From assembly GCF_003977665.1 (NCBI RefSeq), contig NZ_RYYV01000013.1:62001-126000 (forward strand): DNA of 64,000 bases. Reading direction: 5' to 3'. The DNA comes from Dyella choica. Lineage in GTDB: Bacteria > Pseudomonadota > Gammaproteobacteria > Xanthomonadales > Rhodanobacteraceae. This document shows, in pieces, positions 1 through 10,671 of the stretch (within the stretch, counting starts at the first letter, position 1; the number at the start of each line of letters is the position of its first letter). The position numbers and the translations under genes are program-made. The notes beneath the pieces are model-generated. The model saw only the letters and a program-made list of their open reading frames with translations. It searched no databases and was not told where the DNA came from.

Positions 1-302
1 CCGAGGACATGCTGGTGGCGGCGCTATCGAGCTGCCACATGCTGTGGTACCTGCATTTGGCGGCAGTCGCCGGTGTAGTGGTCACGGCTTACGTCGACGA
101 AGCAGTCGGCACGCTGGTGGAGCATGGCAACGACGGCCGCTTCACCGAGGTGGTGCTGCGCCCATGCGTAACCATCAGCAAGGACAGCAGCCCCGATGCT
201 GCTACGCAGGCACACGACGATGCGCACCATGCCTGCTTCATAGCCAATTCCGTCAATTTTCCGGTGCGCTGCGAACCGCGCATTGTCGTCGAATCCGTGT
301 AG
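1..302 (+). CDS. OsmC-family protein, C-terminal part
   Basis: The frame is open from base 3 and ends at TAG 300-302, so the N-terminus lies upstream of the window. The visible part has the OsmC/Ohr-type pattern: an 'LLVAALSSCHMLWYL'-like helix carrying the first peroxidatic cysteine (here '..VAALSSCHML..') and a later 'HHACFIANSVNFPV' segment carrying the second cysteine. Such proteins reduce organic hydroperoxides in the cytoplasm or are paralogues of unknown substrate. It sits 27 bp before argG on the same strand; in other xanthomonads arginine genes may occupy this place, so co-transcription with argG is possible but unproven. Confidence 0.85.
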   Translation, partial: EDMLVAALSSCHMLWYLHLAAVAGVVVTAYVDEAVGTLVEHGNDGRFTEVVLRPCVTISKDSSPDAATQAHDDAHHACFIANSVNFPVRCEPRIVVESV

Positions 303-329
303 ACAACCTCTTTTTTTGGATCCTGCATC

Positions 330-1520
330 ATGAGCAAAGACATCGTTCTGGCCTTTTCCGGCGGTCTCGACACCAGCTTCTGCGTTCCCTACCTGCAGGA
401 GCGGGGCTGGGCCGTGCATACCGTGTTCGCCGATACTGGCGGTGTGGACGCGGAGGAGCGCGCGTATATCGAAGCGCGCGCCAAGGAGCTGGGCGTGGCC
501 AGCCACGTCACGGTCGATGGCGGCCCGGCGATCTGGAACGGCTTCGTGAAGCCCTTCGTATGGGCGGGCGAGGGTTACCAGGGGCAGTATCCGCTGCTGG
601 TGTCCGATCGCTACCTTATCGTGGACGCCGCGCTAAAGCGCTGCGCCGAGCTGGGTACCAGGGCGATCGCGCACGGCTGCACCGGCATGGGCAACGACCA
701 GGTGCGTTTCGACCTCGCCGTGAAGGCACAGGGCGATTACGAGATCGTGGCGCCGATCCGCGAGATCCAGAAAGAGCACACAGAGGTACGTGCCTACGAG
801 CAGAAGTATCTGGAGGCCAAGGGCTTCGGCGTGCGCGCCAAGCAGAAGGCCTACACCATCAACGAGAATCTGCTCGGCGTGACCATGTCCGGCGGTGAGA
901 TCGACCGCTGGCAGGTGCCCGGTGAAGGCGCGGTCGGCTGGTGCAAATCGCGCTCCGAATGGCCGTCCAAATCTCTGCGCCTGAAGCTCAGCTTCGCCCA
1001 CGGCGAGGCGGTGGCTCTGGACGGCGAGAAGATGGCGGGCCATCAGTTGCTCGCCAAGCTCAATGCGCTGCTGGCGCAGTATGGCGTAGGCCGCGGCATC
1101 TACACCGGTGATACCACCATCGGCCTCAAGGGGCGCATCATTTTCGAAGCGCCGGGCCTGACCGCCTTGCTCGCCGCGCATCGTGCGCTGGAAGAAGCCG
1201 TGCTCACCAAGCAACAGAACCGCTTCAAGCCGGAGGTGGCGCGCAAGTGGGTGGAACTGGTGTATGAAGGTTTCTTCCATGATCCGCTGAAGACCGACCT
1301 GGAAGCCTTCCTTGCTTCCAGCCAGTCCACCGTCAACGGCGAGGTTACGTTGGAAACCTGCGGGGGACTCGTCAGCGCCGTCGCGGTGGAGTCGGCGCAT
1401 ATTCTCAACGCCAAGGGCGCCACCTATGCGCAGGCAGCCGATTGGGGCGTGGCGGAAGCGGAAGGCTTCATCAAGCTGTTCGGCATGAGCAGCACCTTGT
1501 GGGCCGAGGTGAACCGATGA
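330..1520 (+). CDS. argG: Argininosuccinate synthase
   Basis: This 396-residue protein joins citrulline to aspartate with ATP to give argininosuccinate. The ATP pyrophosphatase loop SGGLDTS is at residues 10-16, directly after the start, and the '[13 protein letters not shown]' aspartate/citrulline-binding region lies around residue 115. Its length fits the short bacterial form. It is the first complete gene of an arginine-proline run, and its stop codon overlaps the next start (ATGA, 1517-1520), which suggests translational coupling. In bacteria that make arginine through acetylated intermediates, its citrulline comes from the neighbouring deacetylase. Confidence 0.97.
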   Translation: MSKDIVLAFSGGLDTSFCVPYLQERGWAVHTVFADTGGVDAEERAYIEARAKELGVASHVTVDGGPAIWNGFVKPFVWAGEGYQGQYPLLVSDRYLIVDAALKRCAELGTRAIAHGCTGMGNDQVRFDLAVKAQGDYEIVAPIREIQKEHTEVRAYEQKYLEAKGFGVRAKQKAYTINENLLGVTMSGGEIDRWQVPGEGAVGWCKSRSEWPSKSLRLKLSFAHGEAVALDGEKMAGHQLLAKLNALLAQYGVGRGIYTGDTTIGLKGRIIFEAPGLTALLAAHRALEEAVLTKQQNRFKPEVARKWVELVYEGFFHDPLKTDLEAFLASSQSTVNGEVTLETCGGLVSAVAVESAHILNAKGATYAQAADWGVAEAEGFIKLFGMSSTLWAEVNR

Positions 1521-2635
1521 GTGCTGCACTCGGGAGCTCCACCTTGCTGGACGCCACCCTGCGGCATTTGCGTGCGCTGGTGTCATTCGACACGCGCAAT
1601 CCTCCGCGCTCGATCGGTACGGCAGGTATCTTCGATTACCTGCGCGACCAGTTGCCGGGTTTCGACGTGCAGGTGACCGATCACGGCGCCGGCGCGGTAA
1701 CCCTGTATGCCGTGCGTGGCAAGCCGAAATACCTGTTCAACGTGCATCTGGACACGGTGCCGGATTCGCCGCACTGGACGCATGATCCTCACGTTCTGGA
1801 GGTGACGGCGGATCGCGCGGTTGGCCTGGGCGCCTGCGACATCAAAGGCGCCGCTGCTGCATTGGTTGCGGTGGCGAACGCCTGCGACGGTGACCTGGCC
1901 TTGCTGTTTTCCACCGACGAAGAAGCCAACGATCCGCGCTGCATCGCTGCTTTCCTCAGTGGAGGGCACAAGTACGATGCGGTGATCGTGGCCGAGCCGA
2001 CGCGTGGCGAAGCAGTGCTTGCGCATCGCGGCATCCATTCGGTGCAAATGCGATTCACCGGGCAGGCCGGCCATGCATCGGGCGAGATCAAGGCCACCGA
2101 CAGCGCCGTGCATCAGGCGATACGCTGGGGCGCTGCAGCACTGGGTTACGTGGATGGCCTGGCGCATGAGCGCTTCGGTGGACTAACCGGCCTGCGCTTC
2201 AACGTCGGTCGCGTAGAGGGCGGCATCAAGGCCAACATGATCGCACCCACCGCCGATGTGCGCTTCGGCTTTCGTCCGCTGCCCAGCATGGATCCGGACC
2301 AGCTGCTGGAGACCTTCCGCTCCTTGGTGGAGCCCCATCCGGTCAGCTACGAAGAGCTGTTCCGCGGCATGTCCCTGCCGGCAGGCGATATCCCCAACGC
2401 GGAGGCACGGCGCCTTGCCGCGCGTGACATAGCGGATGAATTGGGCATTCCTGTTGGCAACGCGGTGAATTTCTGGACCGAGGCTGCACTGTTTTCCGAG
2501 GCCGGCTATGTCTCCTTCGTTTACGGCCCCGGCGACATCGCGCAAGCGCACACCGCCGACGAATGGGTCGCGCTGGATCAACTGCAGCAGTACGCTCAAA
2601 CCATCTACGAGATCGTGAACCGTGGAAGCGCATAA
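1517..2635 (+). CDS. argE: N-acetylcitrulline deacetylase (ArgE-like M20 peptidase)
   Basis: A 372-residue M20-family metallohydrolase. I use the ATG at 1517, which overlaps the argG stop, and not an in-frame start 75 bp upstream inside argG. Metal and catalytic residues are recognisable in '[10 protein letters not shown]', '[10 protein letters not shown]', 'STDEEANDP', 'EPTRGEAV' and a late 'AQAHTADEW'. Sequence and context (between argG and the NAGS/kinase fusion) match the xanthomonad enzyme that deacetylates N-acetylcitrulline and not classical N-acetylornithine. That substrate is inferred from the family and location. The next gene starts 14 bp before this one ends. Confidence 0.88.
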   Translation: MSAALGSSTLLDATLRHLRALVSFDTRNPPRSIGTAGIFDYLRDQLPGFDVQVTDHGAGAVTLYAVRGKPKYLFNVHLDTVPDSPHWTHDPHVLEVTADRAVGLGACDIKGAAAALVAVANACDGDLALLFSTDEEANDPRCIAAFLSGGHKYDAVIVAEPTRGEAVLAHRGIHSVQMRFTGQAGHASGEIKATDSAVHQAIRWGAAALGYVDGLAHERFGGLTGLRFNVGRVEGGIKANMIAPTADVRFGFRPLPSMDPDQLLETFRSLVEPHPVSYEELFRGMSLPAGDIPNAEARRLAARDIADELGIPVGNAVNFWTEAALFSEAGYVSFVYGPGDIAQAHTADEWVALDQLQQYAQTIYEIVNRGSA

Positions 2636-3938
2636 GAACACTCGCCAGACCATCGTGCGCCTGCTCTCGGCCATGGGCAGCGCCAAGGAAATCCAGCAAT
2701 ACCTCAAGCGCTTTTCGCAGCTCGACGCCAAACGCTTCGCGGTGGTGAAAGTGGGCGGCGCGGTGTTGCGCGACGAGCTCAACGACCTGACCTCCTCGCT
2801 GACGTTCCTGCAGCAGGTGGGCCTTACACCGATCGTGCTGCACGGTGCAGGACCGCAGCTGGACGCGGAGCTGGAAGCCGCTGGCATACGTAAGCAAACC
2901 GTGAATGGTCTGCGCGTTACCTCGCCCAAGGCATTGGGCATCGTGCGCCGCGTGTTCCAGCAGCAGAACCTGCGGCTGGTGGAAGCGCTGCAGGCGATGG
3001 ACACGCGCGCTACGTCGGTGCCTTCGGGCGTCTTCATGTCCAGCTTCCTGGACCGGGACGTCTACGGCATGGTGGGCAAGGTCGACAGCATCAATCTTGC
3101 GCCGATCGAAGCGAGCCTGCGCGCGGGCTCCATTCCGGTCATCGCCAGTCTCGGCGAAACCGACGAAGGCCAGTTCCTCAACATCAATGCCGATTTTGCC
3201 GCCAACGAACTGGTGCGCGTGCTGCAGCCGTACAAGATCATTTTCCTTACCGGCACGGGCGGCCTGCTCGACGAGCAGGGGCAGATCATCGATTCGATCA
3301 ACCTGAGCACCGAGCACGAGCACCTGATGCAACAGCCGTGGATCAGCGGGGGCATGCGCGTGAAGATCGAGCAGATTGCCGATCTGCTTGAGAGCCTGCC
3401 GCTGACCTCGTCGGTATCGATCACGCGTCCGTCGGAACTGGCGAAGGAGCTGTTCACGCACAAGGGTTCGGGTACGCTGGTGCGTCGCGGCGAGAAGGTG
3501 TTCCGCTTCGAAAGCTGGGATGGCGTCGACCAGGCGCGCCTGCGTGCACTGATCGAATCCAGCTTCGGCCGTAAAGTGGTCGACGATTATTTCGAACGCA
3601 CCAGGCCCTACCGCGTCTACGTCAGCGAAAACTATCGCGCCGCGATGATCCTGACCCTTGAGGATGGCCTGGTCTACCTCGACAAGTTTGCCGTGCTGGA
3701 CGATGCGCAGGGCGAAGGCCTGGGCCGCGCTGTGTGGCTGGTGATGCGCGAGGAGAATCCCAGCCTGTTCTGGCGTTCGCGCCACGGCAACAGCATCAAT
3801 CATTTCTACTACGCCGAGTCGGATGGCTGTTACAAGCAGGCACGCTGGAAGGTGTTCTGGTATGGCCTGGACGGCTTCGACATCATCGCGCGTTGCGTGG
3901 AACACTGCGCCGTGCGCCAACCCACCTTGATCGATTGA
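2622..3938 (+). CDS. argB: Bifunctional N-acetylglutamate synthase/kinase
   Basis: A 438-residue fusion. Residues about 35-285 are an amino-acid kinase domain ('VVKVGGAVL', 'HGAGPQLD', '[10 protein letters not shown]') that phosphorylates N-acetylglutamate; residues about 290-438 are a GNAT domain of the vertebrate-like NAGS type ('[20 protein letters not shown]', 'LFWRSR'), which acetylates glutamate. It therefore supplies steps 1 and 2 of arginine synthesis from one protein, as known for Xanthomonas campestris NAGS/K. The start is GTG at 2622, overlapping the end of the deacetylase gene by 14 bp. Arginine feedback is usual for this family; nothing in the DNA itself shows regulation. Confidence 0.93.
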   Translation: MEAHKNTRQTIVRLLSAMGSAKEIQQYLKRFSQLDAKRFAVVKVGGAVLRDELNDLTSSLTFLQQVGLTPIVLHGAGPQLDAELEAAGIRKQTVNGLRVTSPKALGIVRRVFQQQNLRLVEALQAMDTRATSVPSGVFMSSFLDRDVYGMVGKVDSINLAPIEASLRAGSIPVIASLGETDEGQFLNINADFAANELVRVLQPYKIIFLTGTGGLLDEQGQIIDSINLSTEHEHLMQQPWISGGMRVKIEQIADLLESLPLTSSVSITRPSELAKELFTHKGSGTLVRRGEKVFRFESWDGVDQARLRALIESSFGRKVVDDYFERTRPYRVYVSENYRAAMILTLEDGLVYLDKFAVLDDAQGEGLGRAVWLVMREENPSLFWRSRHGNSINHFYYAESDGCYKQARWKVFWYGLDGFDIIARCVEHCAVRQPTLID

Positions 3939-3943
3939 CGAGT

Positions 3944-4897
3944 ATGGCTATTTCCAGGAAAAGCATCGGCATCGTCGGCGCCCGTGGTCATACCGGCGCC
4001 GAACTGATCCGGCTGGTGGCGAGGCATCCTGCGCTAGAGCTCGCCTATGTTTCGTCGCGCGAGCTCGATGGCCAGCGCGTCGAAGAACACGTAGAAGGCT
4101 ATCGTGGCGATTTGCGCTACAGCTCGCCTGCGCACGAGGAACTTCCAGCGCAGGGCGCCGATATCGTGGTGCTAGCGTTGCCCAACGGCAAGGCGTCCGT
4201 TTGCGTACAGGCCTTCGATGCCGCCGGCAAGGACCCAGTGATCGTGGATCTGTCGGCGGACTATCGCTTCGACGATCGCTGGTATTACGGCTTGCCTGAA
4301 CTCACCCGCCACAAGTGGCGCGGCGAAAAGCGCATCAGCAATCCCGGTTGCTATGCGACCGCCATCCAGCTTGCGATCGCCCCGCTCAAGGATTTGCTGG
4401 CCGCGCCGCCGGTGTGCTTCGGCGTATCCGGGTATTCCGGCGCCGGCACCACGCCCTCCGACAAGAACGACCCGGAACAGCTGCGCGACAACCTGATGCC
4501 CTACTCGCTCACCGGCCATATGCACGAGAAGGAGGCCAGCCGGCACCTGGGGCTTCCGGTGGAATTCATGCCGCACGTGGCGGCGTATTTCCGTGGCTTG
4601 ACCGTTACCACCAATCTCTACCTGTCGCGCGCGGTGAAGCGCGAGGATGTGCTGGCGCGCTTCCAGCAAGCCTATGCCGGCGAAAAGCTGGTGTGCGTGC
4701 TCGACGAGGCGCCCTGGGTCAGCCGGATCGCCGGCCGGCATCACGCCGAGATCGGTGGCTTTGCGCTGTCCGCCGATGGCAAGCGCGTAGTGGTGGTTTC
4801 CACTCTGGACAACCTGTTGAAGGGTGCCGCGACCCAGGCCATGCAGAACATCAATCGCGCCATCGGCGTGGACGAGTACGCATCGATTCCGCTCTGA
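3944..4897 (+). CDS. argC: N-acetyl-gamma-glutamyl-phosphate reductase
   Basis: A 317-residue NADPH-dependent reductase for step 3 of arginine synthesis. The nucleotide-binding start '[16 protein letters not shown]' is at residues 9-24 and the catalytic cysteine is C136 in 'SNPGCYATA'; 'SGYSGAG' follows. I chose ATG 3944, five bases after the argB stop, because the Rossmann motif begins directly after it; the longer in-frame extension runs back into argB. It belongs to the same transcription unit as argG, argE and argB. Confidence 0.95.
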   Translation: MAISRKSIGIVGARGHTGAELIRLVARHPALELAYVSSRELDGQRVEEHVEGYRGDLRYSSPAHEELPAQGADIVVLALPNGKASVCVQAFDAAGKDPVIVDLSADYRFDDRWYYGLPELTRHKWRGEKRISNPGCYATAIQLAIAPLKDLLAAPPVCFGVSGYSGAGTTPSDKNDPEQLRDNLMPYSLTGHMHEKEASRHLGLPVEFMPHVAAYFRGLTVTTNLYLSRAVKREDVLARFQQAYAGEKLVCVLDEAPWVSRIAGRHHAEIGGFALSADGKRVVVVSTLDNLLKGAATQAMQNINRAIGVDEYASIPL

Positions 4898-4944
4898 GGG
4901 CGGGATCTGTTTTCACCCATGGGGATGCATGTTCATTCCTGGAC

Positions 4945-4970
4945 GTCCTTCCCGCGAAGGCGGGAAGGAC
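4945..4970. repeat. Perfect hairpin between argC and argH
   Basis: Eleven-base arms (GTCCTTCCCGC and its exact complement) enclose a 4-base GAAG loop. No T-run follows on either strand, so it is not a convincing terminator. It resembles the dispersed 'CATTCC/CCGG' palindromes seen elsewhere in the window and could adjust mRNA stability between argC and argH. Confidence 0.7.
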
Positions 4971-4991
4971 GGCAAAAAGAGACCGCACACT

Positions 4992-6287
4992 ATGACCGAC
5001 CTTCTTTGGCAAAAAGCCGGCGTCCAGACCAACGCGAAGATCATGCAGTTCCTCGCCGGCAACGACGTGCTGCTGGACCGCGAAATCTTTCTGCACGACA
5101 TCACCGCCAGCAAGGCGCACGTGGAAGGCCTGGCCAGGATCGGAGTGATCAGCGCCCAGGAAATGGCGGACCTCAAACGCGAATTGGACGCGCTGGCGGA
5201 GGATTTCCGGGCCGGGCGTTTCGTGCTGGACGAGCGCTACGAAGACGGCCATTCGGCCATCGAGGCGCGGCTCACCGAGCGCTTGGGCGATGCCGGCCGG
5301 CGCGTGCATACTGGCCGCAGCCGCAACGACCAGATCTTGGTCGCTACGCGCCTGTGGCTGAAGGAAAAGCTTGCGCTGCTGGAAGTGCACTGCCGCGCCA
5401 TCGCCGATGTATGCCTGCAGCGCGCCGCGCAGCCGGCCTTGCCGCTGCCTGGCTATACCCATTTGCAGCGCGCAGTGGTGTCGTCCACGGCGATGTGGTT
5501 TGCCGGCTTTGCCGAAGGCTTCATCGACAATGCCTGGCGCGCGCGGCAAACCTCTGCGTGGATCGATGCCAATCCCCTCGGCACCGCCGCAGGCTACGGC
5601 GTCAATCTGCCCCTGGACCGTACACATACCACGCAGGCGCTCGGCTTCGGCCGGATGCAGGTTTCGCCGATCTACGTGCAACTGTCCCGCGGCAAGTTCG
5701 AAATGGCCGTGATGGAAGCTTTGGGCAGCGCCATGCTGGATGCGCGCCGCCTGGCCTGGGACTTGTCGCTGTTCACTACCGCGGAATTCAACTTCGTATC
5801 GCTGCCCGCGCAATACACCACCGGCAGCTCGATCATGCCCAACAAGCGCAATCCGGACGTGGTGGAGCTGCTACGCGCTTCCTACGCCACGGTTGCTGCG
5901 GCGCGTTGCGAGATCGAGCAACTGCTGTCGCTGCCGTCAGGCTATCAGCGTGATCTGCAGTTTTCCAAGGGATCGCTGTTCCATGGCGTGACCCACGGCC
6001 TTAGTGCGCTGGAACTGTTGCCGGACCTGCTTGCACGCATGCAATGGAACGAATCGGCCATGCGCGCTGCCATCGAGCCTGCGATGTACGCCACTGACGT
6101 GGCGATCGAGCAGGCCGCTGCGGGTGTGCCGTTTCGCGAGGCCTATCGCGCAGCAGCGCAAGCGGCCCAGGAAGCAGGGCAGGGGCGTACGCCGGAATCC
6201 AGCCTTTCAGCACGTAGCTCGCCTGGAGCGGGCCACGATCTGCAGCTGGATGCCTTGCGGCAGCGCCTGGAAAGCCTTTCGGCCTAG
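4992..6287 (+). CDS. argH: Argininosuccinate lyase
   Basis: A 431-residue lyase splitting argininosuccinate into arginine and fumarate, the last step of the pathway. The fumarase/aspartase superfamily signature '[12 protein letters not shown]' with the catalytic serine loop lies near residue 280, and 'HTGRSRNDQ' and 'GYTHLQRA' are conserved substrate contacts. I chose ATG 4992 because the conserved 'LWQKAG' opening follows; the longer open frame only covers the palindrome and the end of argC. It ends nine bases before proB. Confidence 0.96.
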   Translation: MTDLLWQKAGVQTNAKIMQFLAGNDVLLDREIFLHDITASKAHVEGLARIGVISAQEMADLKRELDALAEDFRAGRFVLDERYEDGHSAIEARLTERLGDAGRRVHTGRSRNDQILVATRLWLKEKLALLEVHCRAIADVCLQRAAQPALPLPGYTHLQRAVVSSTAMWFAGFAEGFIDNAWRARQTSAWIDANPLGTAAGYGVNLPLDRTHTTQALGFGRMQVSPIYVQLSRGKFEMAVMEALGSAMLDARRLAWDLSLFTTAEFNFVSLPAQYTTGSSIMPNKRNPDVVELLRASYATVAAARCEIEQLLSLPSGYQRDLQFSKGSLFHGVTHGLSALELLPDLLARMQWNESAMRAAIEPAMYATDVAIEQAAAGVPFREAYRAAAQAAQEAGQGRTPESSLSARSSPGAGHDLQLDALRQRLESLSA

Positions 6288-6296
6288 TGCATCGAC

Positions 6297-7445
6297 ATGA
6301 GCATGGTCAGCCTGCCCGAGCACACTTTGCCGACCTGGCGCCGCGCCGTGTTGAAGGTTGGCAGCAATCTGCTCGCTGCCGACGGCGGCGGGCTGACCCC
6401 GCGTTATGCGCAGAGGCTGGCTGGGTTTATCGATGCAAGCCAGCGTGCCGGGCGGGAAGTGGTGCTGGTTTCTTCTGGCGCCGTTGCCGCCGGCCGTGCG
6501 TTGCTGCGTACACGCGCTGTGCCTGGGCCGGAGCTCGCCGCGAAGCAGGCGCTTGCCGCGCTGGGCCAGGCGCCGATGATCGCTTTGTGGCAAAGCCTGT
6601 CCGAACGTCCGGTCGCCCAGGTGTTGTTGACGCACGATGATCTGCGCAATCGCCGCCGCTATCTAAATGCGCGCGCCACGCTGCGTGAGCTGCTGATGCT
6701 GGGTGTATTGCCGGTCGTCAATGAAAACGACACGGTGGCCGTGGACGAACTGAAGCTCGGCGACAACGACAACCTTGCCGCCATCGTCGCCGCCCTGGTC
6801 GATGCCGATCTGCTGCTTATCGCCTCGGACGTGGATGCGCTGTACAACGCCGATCCCCGGAATAACCCTGCGGCGGAACCCATCGGCCACGTGCCGCAAT
6901 TGACCCCGCGGATCATCGCCATGGCCGGCGGCAGCGGTACCGGCGTGGGTACCGGCGGCATGCGCACCAAGCTGCAGGCGGCAGAGAAAGCCGCCGCGGC
7001 CGGTATTCCTACCGCGCTTTTCAGTGGTCGCGAGACCGCCACGGTAACAGCGCTGGAACAGGATCGTCTGCGTGGCACCCTGATCGACGTCGCCGGCAAT
7101 CGCATGCAGGCACGCAAGTACTGGTTGCGGCATGCTCCGGCGGGCAACGGCAGCGTCAGCATTGATGCTGGCGCGGTGCGTGCCTTGACCGGCGGCCGCG
7201 CATCGCTGCTGCCCGGCGGTATTCTTGACGTGGCGGGCGAGTTCCATCGCGGCGATCTGGTGGAGATCGTCGATGCCAATGATCGCCCCGTCGCACGAGG
7301 ACTGTGCCAGTACGGCGCAGCCGAGGTACGCCGCGTGGCCGGCCGCCACAGTCGTGACATCGCCACCTTGCTCGGCTATAGCTACGGCGAGGAGGTCGTG
7401 CATCGCGACGATCTGGCCATCATCGCAGGAGAATCGGCAGCATGA
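6297..7445 (+). CDS. proB: Glutamate 5-kinase
   Basis: This 382-residue enzyme phosphorylates glutamate in the first step of proline synthesis. An amino-acid kinase domain ('VLKVGSNLL', '[18 protein letters not shown]') occupies about residues 1-265 and a PUA domain ('[11 protein letters not shown]', 'SLLPGGI') the rest, the usual E. coli-type architecture. A second ATG two codons downstream (6303) is an alternative start. It follows argH by 9 bp and overlaps proA by 4 bp (ATGA), so arginine and proline genes probably share a transcript. Confidence 0.95.
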   Translation: MSMVSLPEHTLPTWRRAVLKVGSNLLAADGGGLTPRYAQRLAGFIDASQRAGREVVLVSSGAVAAGRALLRTRAVPGPELAAKQALAALGQAPMIALWQSLSERPVAQVLLTHDDLRNRRRYLNARATLRELLMLGVLPVVNENDTVAVDELKLGDNDNLAAIVAALVDADLLLIASDVDALYNADPRNNPAAEPIGHVPQLTPRIIAMAGGSGTGVGTGGMRTKLQAAEKAAAAGIPTALFSGRETATVTALEQDRLRGTLIDVAGNRMQARKYWLRHAPAGNGSVSIDAGAVRALTGGRASLLPGGILDVAGEFHRGDLVEIVDANDRPVARGLCQYGAAEVRRVAGRHSRDIATLLGYSYGEEVVHRDDLAIIAGESAA

Positions 7446-8704
7446 GCGAGATTCGTACCCTGGCCCTGGGTTGCAAGGATGCCGCGCAAGCCATGTTTGC
7501 ACTCGACAGCGAAAGCAAATGCCGGCTGCTGCACGACATGGCGGCCGCGCTTGATGCGCAACGCGACGCGATCCTTGCTGCCAACGCGCGCGATCTGCAG
7601 CAAGCCACCGCCAAAGGCATCCAGGGCGCCATGCTGGACCGGCTGCGCCTGGACGAGGCGCGCATCACCGGCATCGCCGAAGCCGTGCGTGAAATCGCCG
7701 CCTTGCCTGATCCCGTCGGCTTGGTCACCCGGCGCGACACGCGCCCGAACGGGCTGGAAATCGAGCGTGTGCGCATCCCGCTCGGCGTGATCGCGATGAT
7801 CTACGAAGCGCGCCCCAACGTCACCGCCGATGCGGCGGCCTTGTGCCTGATGGCCGGCAATGCCGTGATCCTTCGAGGCGGTTCCGAAGCCCTGCATTCC
7901 AACCTGGCGATTGCATCGGCCTTGCGTGCAGCATTGGAAAAGCATGATATTCCGGCGGCAGCGGTCACCTTGGTCGAAGACCTGCGCCGCGAAACGATGA
8001 TCGAACTGCTGCAGCTCAGCGACATCGTGGACCTGGCGATTCCGCGCGGCGGCGAAGGCTTGATCCGCTTCGTCGCCGAGCATGCACGCGTGCCGGTGAT
8101 CAAGCACTACAAGGGTGTTTGCCATCTCTACGTCGATGCTTCGGCCGACGAAGCGCTGGCGCTGAACCTGCTGGTCGACGGCAAGACGTCCCGTCCCGGC
8201 GTGTGCAACGCGTTGGAAACCTTGCTGGTCCATCGCGATATCGCCGCGTCCTTCCTGCCGAAGGTTGCGCAGGCGTTGCAGGAACGTGGCGTTGAGCTGC
8301 GCGGCTGCGATCGTTCGCGCGCACGGGTGGAAGGTCTGCGACCGGCCACCGATGAGGACTACGCCGCCGAATTTCTTGACCTCATCCTCGCCATCCGCGT
8401 GGTCGACGATCTCGGCATGGCCATCGGTCATATCCAGCGCTTCGGTTCCGACCACACCGAAGTCATTGCGACACGCAACGACGAATCCGCACGTCGTTTT
8501 GTACAGGCGATACGCTCGGCGGTAGTGATGGTGAACGCCTCATCGCGGTTCTCCGATGGCGGGGAACTGGGCTTGGGCGCGGAGATCGGCATTTCCACCA
8601 CGCGCCTGCATGCCTATGGACCGATGGGCGCGGAGGCACTGACGGTCGAGCGCTTTGTCGTGCGTGGTGAGGGCCAGGTGCGTCATTCGCAGAGTCGGCT
8701 GTAG
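7442..8704 (+). CDS. proA: Gamma-glutamyl phosphate reductase
   Basis: A 420-residue aldehyde-dehydrogenase-fold reductase turning glutamyl-5-phosphate into glutamate semialdehyde. Recognisable features are '[16 protein letters not shown]' near residue 115, the catalytic cysteine in '[12 protein letters not shown]' near residue 255, and '[17 protein letters not shown]' near the C-terminus. ProB and ProA normally act together to protect the labile intermediate, which agrees with their 4-bp overlap. The gene ends a few bases before a GTAG-type repeat that closes the run. Confidence 0.96.
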   Translation: MSEIRTLALGCKDAAQAMFALDSESKCRLLHDMAAALDAQRDAILAANARDLQQATAKGIQGAMLDRLRLDEARITGIAEAVREIAALPDPVGLVTRRDTRPNGLEIERVRIPLGVIAMIYEARPNVTADAAALCLMAGNAVILRGGSEALHSNLAIASALRAALEKHDIPAAAVTLVEDLRRETMIELLQLSDIVDLAIPRGGEGLIRFVAEHARVPVIKHYKGVCHLYVDASADEALALNLLVDGKTSRPGVCNALETLLVHRDIAASFLPKVAQALQERGVELRGCDRSRARVEGLRPATDEDYAAEFLDLILAIRVVDDLGMAIGHIQRFGSDHTEVIATRNDESARRFVQAIRSAVVMVNASSRFSDGGELGLGAEIGISTTRLHAYGPMGAEALTVERFVVRGEGQVRHSQSRL

Positions 8705-8710
8705 CCATAC

Positions 8711-8776
8711 ATAGGCTGGGATGCAAATCCCAGCATGGCGATCTGCACGAAAAGCTGGGATTTCATCCCAGCCTAC
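8711..8776. repeat. GTAG-type REP doublet, copy A
   Basis: Two inverted GCTGGGAT/ATCCCAGC hairpins face each other, with TAGG at the left edge and CTAC at the right, in the convergent gap between proA and kynU. It is the same element as at 15474, 20585, 24582, 26097, 37006 and 58878. The GTAG head plus hairpin matches the REP/REPIN class described in Stenotrophomonas (SMAG); the left head here is degenerate (ATAG). Confidence 0.85.
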
Positions 8777-8782
8777 GCACCG

Positions 8783-8814
8783 ACAGTCATCCCCGCGAAA
8801 GCGGGAATCACTGT
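8783..8814. repeat. 32-bp palindrome of the CATTCC/CCGG type
   Basis: The ends are ACAGT and ACTGT, with inner arms CCCCGC and GCGGG around a GAAA loop. It looks like one terminal arm of the longer element found at 42087, 54884 and 61727, directly next to a REP doublet. Confidence 0.65.
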
Positions 8815-8849
8815 ATTGAAAGTTGTTCCGGTAGCGCAACAATGGATCG

Positions 8850-10133
8850 TTACGCTTGCACCCTCCAGCGCCGCACCGCCTGCGCAAACGCCAGGCAATC
8901 CGCAAACCGGTTGTACAGTGGCACCGGCGAAATGCGGATCACGTCCGGCTCGCGCCAGTCGCCGATGATGCCGTGCTCGATCAGGTATTCGAACAGCGCC
9001 CGGCCTTCTGTGCGGCCACCCAATACGCGGATCGACAGCTGCGAACCGTGGCGCGCAGGATCCTTGGGTGTAACGACTTCCAGGACGTCTGGCAGCTGTG
9101 TTTCCACCAACCACCGCAGATAGCCAGTGAGCTCAAGCGATTTCTCGCGCAGGCGCTGCATGCCGGCACGATGGAAGACATCCAGTGATACGCGCAGGGG
9201 TGCCAGCGCGAGGATCGGCGGATTGGAAAGCTGCCAGCCATCCGCGCCGGGCGTGGGCACGAATTCCGGTCCCATCTGGAAGCGCGTGGTCTTGTCGTGG
9301 CCCCACCAGCCAGCAAAGCGGGGCAAGGTGGTGCGGGCATGGCGTGCGTGCACGAATGCGCCGCCCACCGCGCCAGGGCCGCTATTGAGGTATTTGTAGC
9401 TGCACCAGATCGCGAAATCCATGCCGCTGTCGTGCAGTTGCAGGGGCAGGTTGCCCACCGCATGCGCGAGATCGAAGCCTACCTGGCAGCCTTGCTGGTG
9501 CCCGAGGGCGGTAATCGCCTTCAAGTCGAACACCTGGCCGGTGCGGTATTGCACACCGGGCAACAGCACCAGGGCGATACGCGGACCATGCTCGGCCAGC
9601 GCGCGTTCGATCGCACCCATCGAGAGCGTCCCGTTGGGTTCGTCGCCTTCCAGTTCGATCAGCGAGAGATTGGGGCTGAAACCGTGATAGCGGATCTGCG
9701 ATTCGACCGCGTAGCGATCGGTGGGAAAGGCGCCGGCTTCGATCAGGATCGCATGTCGATCCGGCGTGGGGCGGTAGAAGCTCACCATCATCAGGTGCAG
9801 GTTCACGCCCAACGTATTCATCGCCACGATTTCATCAGGCTGCGCGCCGACGACTTCGGCGAGGTGATCGCGCACGAATTCGTGATAGTCCATCCATGGC
9901 AGGCGGCCCTTGAAGTGGCCCTCGACGCCCAGTTCGCCCCAATAATCCAGTTCCGCGTTGACCGCTGCACGGACGGCGCGCGGCTGCAGGCCCAGCGAAT
10001 TGCCGCAGAAATAATGGCTGTCGCCGTGTTCGTGCGGCGGGATCAGGAATTCATGGCGGAATTCGCGCAGCGGATCAGCGGCGTCGCGGGCCTCGGCCCA
10101 CTCGATGGTAGCTTCGTAGGAGATGGGCATCAT
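8850..10133 (-). CDS. kynU: Kynureninase
   Basis: A 427-residue PLP enzyme cleaving kynurenine or 3-hydroxykynurenine to (hydroxy)anthranilate and alanine. The PLP lysine is K247 in 'CSYKYLNSGPG'; 'FCGNSLGLQP' near residue 43, 'DLAHAVGN' near 221 and the aromatic 'GWWGHD' are typical. ATG at 10133 and the next codon (10130) are both possible starts. It is the last gene of a minus-strand group with ACMSD and an unknown secreted protein, so it probably feeds tryptophan catabolism; kmo and the hydroxyanthranilate dioxygenase are not in the window. Confidence 0.95.
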   Translation of the reverse strand: MMPISYEATIEWAEARDAADPLREFRHEFLIPPHEHGDSHYFCGNSLGLQPRAVRAAVNAELDYWGELGVEGHFKGRLPWMDYHEFVRDHLAEVVGAQPDEIVAMNTLGVNLHLMMVSFYRPTPDRHAILIEAGAFPTDRYAVESQIRYHGFSPNLSLIELEGDEPNGTLSMGAIERALAEHGPRIALVLLPGVQYRTGQVFDLKAITALGHQQGCQVGFDLAHAVGNLPLQLHDSGMDFAIWCSYKYLNSGPGAVGGAFVHARHARTTLPRFAGWWGHDKTTRFQMGPEFVPTPGADGWQLSNPPILALAPLRVSLDVFHRAGMQRLREKSLELTGYLRWLVETQLPDVLEVVTPKDPARHGSQLSIRVLGGRTEGRALFEYLIEHGIIGDWREPDVIRISPVPLYNRFADCLAFAQAVRRWRVQA

Positions 10134-10149
10134 GCACGCTTTGGTTTAT

Positions 10150-10671
10150 TCAGCCATTCAAATTGGCGGCAACGGCCTTGCAGCTCTGGTCGAAGCTGGC
10201 GGCCCAGGATTGTCCGGCCTGGCTTGCCGACGGGCGCGCGCAGCGCAACTGGATGGCGTGGCCGTCGCGAAACCAGTAGCGCTCGGTATAGGTGTACGGC
10301 GTCCCGCTTTCACGCGCGGTATAGACGAAGGTGTTTTGATCGCCGGCCGGCCGGCTGCCCGGCTGGTAGTCTTTCAAATTCTTCGCCTTCGTCATCGAAC
10401 TGTTGACGTAGTCGCTGAATGCCTGGGTATCGGTTACCTGCTTCACCGTCACGCTGACGCGTGCGAGCGTGTCGCCGGCGCTGGGAGAGGGGTCGGGTAC
10501 CTGGAACACGCGCACTTCCGGATCACCGTCGACCTGCATGATGCCGACCCAGTTGGACGGCGTGCTGAAATGCACGTTGCCGGACGCCATAGTGACATCG
10601 TCTGCCTTGGCCATCGCGATGCTGCTCAATCCAAGCAAGGCTGTTACTACGATGTAGCGGCTGGATTTCAT
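10150..10671 (-). CDS. Secreted protein of unknown function
   Basis: A 173-residue protein with a clear Sec signal peptide (residues 1-23, ending 'SIAMAKA'). The mature part has a beta-rich look ('VHFSTPSNW', 'RVFQVPDPSPS', 'TYTERYWFRDGHAIQLRC') and two cysteines near the C-terminus (in 'QLRCARP' and 'DQSCKAV') that could form a disulfide. I do not recognise the family. Its start overlaps the ACMSD stop (ATGA) and kynU follows 16 bp later, so it is embedded in the kynurenine operon although it should act in the periplasm. Confidence 0.75.
   Translation of the reverse strand: MKSSRYIVVTALLGLSSIAMAKADDVTMASGNVHFSTPSNWVGIMQVDGDPEVRVFQVPDPSPSAGDTLARVSVTVKQVTDTQAFSDYVNSSMTKAKNLKDYQPGSRPAGDQNTFVYTARESGTPYTYTERYWFRDGHAIQLRCARPSASQAGQSWAASFDQSCKAVAANLNG

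Noticed and set aside
2343-3920. 525-residue frame antisense to argB
   Set aside because: Overlaps a clear NAGS/kinase fusion and has shadow-type composition.
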